Shown piece after piece: positions 6,803-8,507 of a stretch of DNA of 8,507 nucleotides. The notes below the pieces were generated by a model, which was given only the letters and a program-made list of their open reading frames with translations, searched no databases and was not told where the DNA came from. Made by a program: the position numbers and the translations under genes. This stretch comes from JAGLHV01 sp023132075 [NCBI: bacterium] (GTDB taxonomy: Bacteria; CBDUZB01; JAGLHV01). Every line of letters begins with the position of its first letter. Position 1 is the first letter of the stretch. The DNA lies in assembly GCA_023132075.1 (NCBI GenBank), contig JAGLYT010000054.1, forward strand, positions 1-8,507, written 5' to 3'.

Positions 6803-7318
6803 ATGAAAAAGCGATGTTTGTCATTAAAGTCAAGTTTCATTTCTATTTTTGGGTTAGTTTTTGTGATTCTGTATTTGGTTGTAGGGTGTAACAATGCAGC
6901 TAAAGAACAGGAATTCATACTAAAGGATGAAGAGATTATATTAAATAGAGGTGACAAAGAAATTGTTTTTAGTATAAGACAGCATGTTTTAGAAACATAT
7001 CGTGTTTTAGAGGCTAAGATTGAAAAGGATAGAAGGCTTAAAGATGACGGAGTTGTTGTTAGTTTATGGGGAATTCCTTTGCATAAGATACCGGACAACA
7101 GAGCATTTAGCCGCAGTGATGTAAATCAAGGTAAGTTATTTTTGCTTATTCCATCGAATGAATATATAAAAAACGAAGCAATTCGTATTGCTAAAGAAAA
7201 AAGGTGCTGGAAAAAGGTTAAATTAACAGGTGAACTGGTGGTCAAGATCAGGGAAAATGGAAAGTCATTTCAGTCTAATTTATCTTATTTATATTTAAGA
7301 GAGATTGATTCAATGTAA
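6803..7318 (+). CDS. Putative lipoprotein of unknown function
   Basis: The 171-residue product starts with a basic n-region (MKKRCLSLKSS), a hydrophobic core (residues 12-27) and the lipobox LVVGC with Cys29. This is a type II signal sequence, so the mature protein should be lipid-anchored in the cell envelope. Residues 30-60 are acidic. The remainder mixes helix and strand, with VVVSLWGIPLHKIP at about 75-88 and a C-terminal strand-rich part (LTGELVVKIRENGKSF, then LYLREIDSM). I recognise no known domain, and this last part only loosely recalls an OB-like fold. The ATG follows the G-rich AGGGGGGG (6791-6798). It appears monocistronic, between the inverted repeat upstream and a non-coding gap of about 130 bases downstream. 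Confidence 0.75.
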   Translation: MKKRCLSLKSSFISIFGLVFVILYLVVGCNNAAKEQEFILKDEEIILNRGDKEIVFSIRQHVLETYRVLEAKIEKDRRLKDDGVVVSLWGIPLHKIPDNRAFSRSDVNQGKLFLLIPSNEYIKNEAIRIAKEKRCWKKVKLTGELVVKIRENGKSFQSNLSYLYLREIDSM

Positions 7319-7358
7319 TATTGTTCCCAGAAAAGTGGTATAAATAAAAAAGAATTTT

Positions 7359-7387
7359 TTCATAATGAGTAGAGGAATAATGATAAT
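7359..7387 (+). promoter_or_regulatory. Weak sigma70-like promoter candidate
   Basis: TTCATA (7359-7364, four of six matches) and GATAAT (7382-7387, five of six) are 17 bases apart in the gap before the gene at 7448. It would leave a leader of about 55 bases. The surrounding sequence is AT-rich, so a chance match is quite possible. Confidence 0.3.
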
Positions 7388-7447
7388 TGCGGCTACCAAA
7401 AAATAAAATACTTTTGACATTACGAAATATTATTGGAGGAGGAAAGT

Positions 7448-7852
7448 ATGAAAACAAAAGTAGGTGTATGGATTGACCATAGGAAAGCCGTTATTGTATT
7501 TAGTTCAGATAAAGGGGAAGAAATAAAGCTGGTAAAATCAAATATTGCAGAATATGTTCACCCTTCTCACGATTCACATTCCAGTAATCCATTTGGCAAG
7601 CGGGCCGTTTCGGTCGACGATGTACGCGAAAGAGATTTGAAGGGACATCTCAACCTGTATTACGACGAAGTAATTTCATATATTCGTAATTCAGAATCTA
7701 TTCTAATATTTGGTTCCGGTGAAGCAAAGGGTGAACTGAAAAAACGGATGGAAAGAAAAAAAATCGCTGAACGTATAGTAGGTGTCGAAACGGAAGATAA
7801 AATGAGCGATCGTCAGATTGCATCAAAAGTTCGAAAGTTCTTTTCAAAGTAA
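7448..7852 (+). CDS. Small protein, probable baeRF/eRF1-like family
   Basis: This soluble 134-residue protein has no signal peptide. The N-terminal strand VGVWIDHRKAVIV (5-17), the later IRNSESILIFGSGEAKGEL (79-97) and the C-terminal ETEDKMSDRQIASKVRKFF (114-132) form a pattern I associate with small bacterial proteins related to the central domain of eRF1/Pelota (the baeRF group), often annotated as hypothetical or host-attachment proteins. If so, a ribosome-linked role is possible but unproven. The segment at 38-50 is His/Ser-rich (VHPSHDSHSSNPF). ATG 7448 is chosen over an upstream in-frame TTG (7433) because GGAGGAGG (7435-7442) sits five bases before the ATG. It is probably transcribed alone. 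Confidence 0.7.
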   Translation: MKTKVGVWIDHRKAVIVFSSDKGEEIKLVKSNIAEYVHPSHDSHSSNPFGKRAVSVDDVRERDLKGHLNLYYDEVISYIRNSESILIFGSGEAKGELKKRMERKKIAERIVGVETEDKMSDRQIASKVRKFFSK

Positions 7853-7861
7853 AACAAGCGG

Positions 7862-7892
7862 ACACAAAAGGGGTAGAGTGATTTTTTTGTGT
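7862..7892 (+). terminator. Weak hairpin after the baeRF-like gene
   Basis: ACACAAAA (7862-7869) pairs perfectly with TTTTGTGT (7885-7892) around a 15-base loop. It begins 9 bases after the stop codon, in the right place to end that transcript. The T-run is inside the right arm and is not followed by more Ts, so this is at best a poor Rho-independent terminator. Confidence 0.3.
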
Positions 7893-7932
7893 TGAAAAAA
7901 AGTGGGAGAAAGAAAAAAGGAAATTATACGAG

Positions 7933-8046
7933 ACGGTCTTAAGATAATAGGATAACTGGCAAAAGGCGAAAAAATGATAAAAAGAGAAGGAAGGGTAGTT
8001 TCGTTTTTATTGAAAATAAAGTATTAACTTATTATCTTAAGACCGT
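7933..8046. repeat. MITE-like element with 17-bp perfect inverted ends
   Basis: ACGGTCTTAAGATAATA (7933-7949) is the exact reverse complement of TATTATCTTAAGACCGT (8030-8046). The whole unit is 114 bases with an 80-base A/G-rich interior and no reading frame. No target-site duplication is visible at the edges. It lies between the baeRF-like gene and the RAYT relic. It could be a non-autonomous insertion element or a very stable RNA stem. The arms contain the palindrome CTTAAG. Confidence 0.6.
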
Positions 8047-8047
8047 T

Positions 8048-8076
8048 CCCCAAATTCCCCAAATCTCCCCGAATCT
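8048..8076. repeat. Short C-rich tandem repeat
   Basis: Three units follow each other: CCCCAAATT (8048-8056), CCCCAAATCT (8057-8066) and CCCCGAATCT (8067-8076). The complementary strand has three GGGG runs plus a GG, so a two-layer G-quadruplex is conceivable. It adjoins the right arm of the 114-base inverted repeat. Confidence 0.5.
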
Positions 8077-8362
8077 CTGTATATGTCTCTCTTATTTGTA
8101 ACGAGGTAACCACATGCCCGGAAACCGCAAATCAATCAGGTTAAAAGATTACGATTATACGCAACAAGGCGTGTATTATGTGACGGTGTGTGTTAATGAC
8201 CGGAAATGCGTATTCGGTGATGTGCGTAATTGTGAAATGGTGTTGAATGAATGAGGGAAAATGGTTGATAAATGGTGGCAAGAATTGAAACGAAAATACA
8301 ATATGATTGAAATTGACGAATACAAAATAATGCCGAATCATTTACACGGAATAATCGTGATT

Positions 8363-8389
8363 GTAGGGGCGGGACCTATGTGTCCGCCC
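8363..8389 (+). repeat. REP-like palindrome, left copy
   Basis: GTAGGGGCGGGACC leads into a hairpin formed by GGGCGGGAC (8367-8375) and GTCCGCCC (8382-8389), with one G bulged out. The bulged G is the extra base that shifts the transposase reading frame. It is nearly the mirror image of the palindrome at 8457-8481. Confidence 0.6.
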
Positions 8390-8456
8390 TGATAATGGGG
8401 ATCATGTTAATAACAATCGCATTAATAATTACGACACTGACAATATCAATATTAAA

Positions 8457-8481
8457 GGGCAGACATGCAGGTCTGCCCCTA
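8457..8481 (-). repeat. REP-like palindrome, right copy
   Basis: GGGCAGAC (8457-8464) and GTCTGCCC (8471-8478) form a perfect 8-bp stem with loop ATGCAG, followed by CTAC. Read on the reverse strand it starts GTAGGGGCAGACC, close to the left copy at 8363. The two face each other about 67 bases apart, like the paired REPs that RAYT enzymes act on. Confidence 0.6.
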
Positions 8482-8507
8482 CGCCGACGGTTGGGACAAT
8501 TATTCAA

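Larger units (their letters stand above)
8114..8507 (+). pseudogene. Broken REP-associated tyrosine transposase (RAYT), runs off the window
   Basis: The frame opens with ATG 8114 (GAGGT at 8103-8107) and reads MPGNRKSIRLKDYDYTQQGV, then YYVTVCVNDRKCVFGD, the N-terminus typical of IS200-like RAYT transposases. An in-frame TGA at 8252-8254 breaks a segment reading VLNE-stop-GKMV. The same frame then continues with DEYKIMPNHLHGIIVIV, which holds the HUH metal-binding pair (H76 and H78), and ends at TGA 8390. Removing one G from GGG at 8371-8373 restores the frame to the window edge, giving VGADLCVRPDNGDH and later CRSAPTPTVGTIIQ, as expected for the family. The catalytic Tyr would lie beyond 8507. 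Intact RAYTs cut and join single-stranded REP hairpins; this copy should be inactive unless the lesions are sequencing errors. Confidence 0.85.

Noticed and set aside
6775-7098. 107-codon minus-strand frame opposite the lipoprotein
   Set aside because: The forward frame has a signal sequence, lipobox and ribosome-binding site; the reverse frame has none of these.
8252-8254. In-frame TGA as evidence of a recoded UGA codon
   Set aside because: No other gene here uses internal TGA, the helicase ends with TGA, and the same transposase gene has an independent frameshift, so decay is the simpler explanation.
8141-8341. 66-codon minus-strand frame at the right end
   Set aside because: It is antisense to the RAYT relic, whose forward translation matches the family throughout.
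1-8507. CRISPR array, tRNA, rRNA or phage-defence system
   Set aside because: No regularly spaced direct repeats, no tRNA-like cloverleaf or rRNA signature, and no defence-associated domains were seen on either strand.

Overview
The window reads as a chromosomal piece of an AT-rich bacterium with strong AGGAGG-type Shine-Dalgarno sites. All intact genes are on the + strand. Several features fit a diderm (Gram-negative-type) organism: a YajQ-family protein, a lipobox lipoprotein and a REP-associated tyrosine transposase relic. The phylum cannot be fixed from the sequence. The strong SD sites argue against typical Bacteroidetes, and an uncultured candidate-phylum or Elusimicrobia/Omnitrophota-like source is only a guess.

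Region 1 (1-1073). A 360-base non-coding leader holds repeat-like AT-rich sequence, a good sigma70-like promoter (186-215) and a perfect 11-bp hairpin with T-runs (288-314). yajQ follows (361-855). After it comes a decayed stretch whose last 40 codons are recognisably the C-terminus of a thioredoxin-reductase-like flavoprotein (933-1073).

Region 2 (1082-2905). Two tightly linked genes: a SO_0444/ArsP-type metal efflux permease with a Cys/His-rich cytoplasmic loop, and an unrecognised protein with two membrane segments and a helical cytoplasmic domain. The reductase relic stops 8 bases before the permease, so it was probably once the first gene of this operon.

Region 3 (3073-6650). Housekeeping genes: a DEAD-box RNA helicase (RhlE-like), then serC and a short ACT-domain serA. 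serC and serA overlap by 8 bases and encode the first two steps of serine synthesis. A serB phosphatase is not in the window. This part looks less AT-rich than region 2.

Region 4 (6651-8507). Accessory-looking sequence: a long inverted repeat, an unrecognised lipoprotein, a small protein probably related to the bacterial eRF1-like (baeRF) group, a MITE-like 17-bp perfect inverted repeat and a C-rich tandem repeat. It ends in a broken RAYT transposase gene with one in-frame TGA and one single-base frameshift. The frameshift base lies inside one of two inverted REP-like palindromes embedded in the gene. I see no clear new multi-gene system. The most informative signals are the two gene relics, the inverted repeats and the possible attenuator ahead of yajQ.
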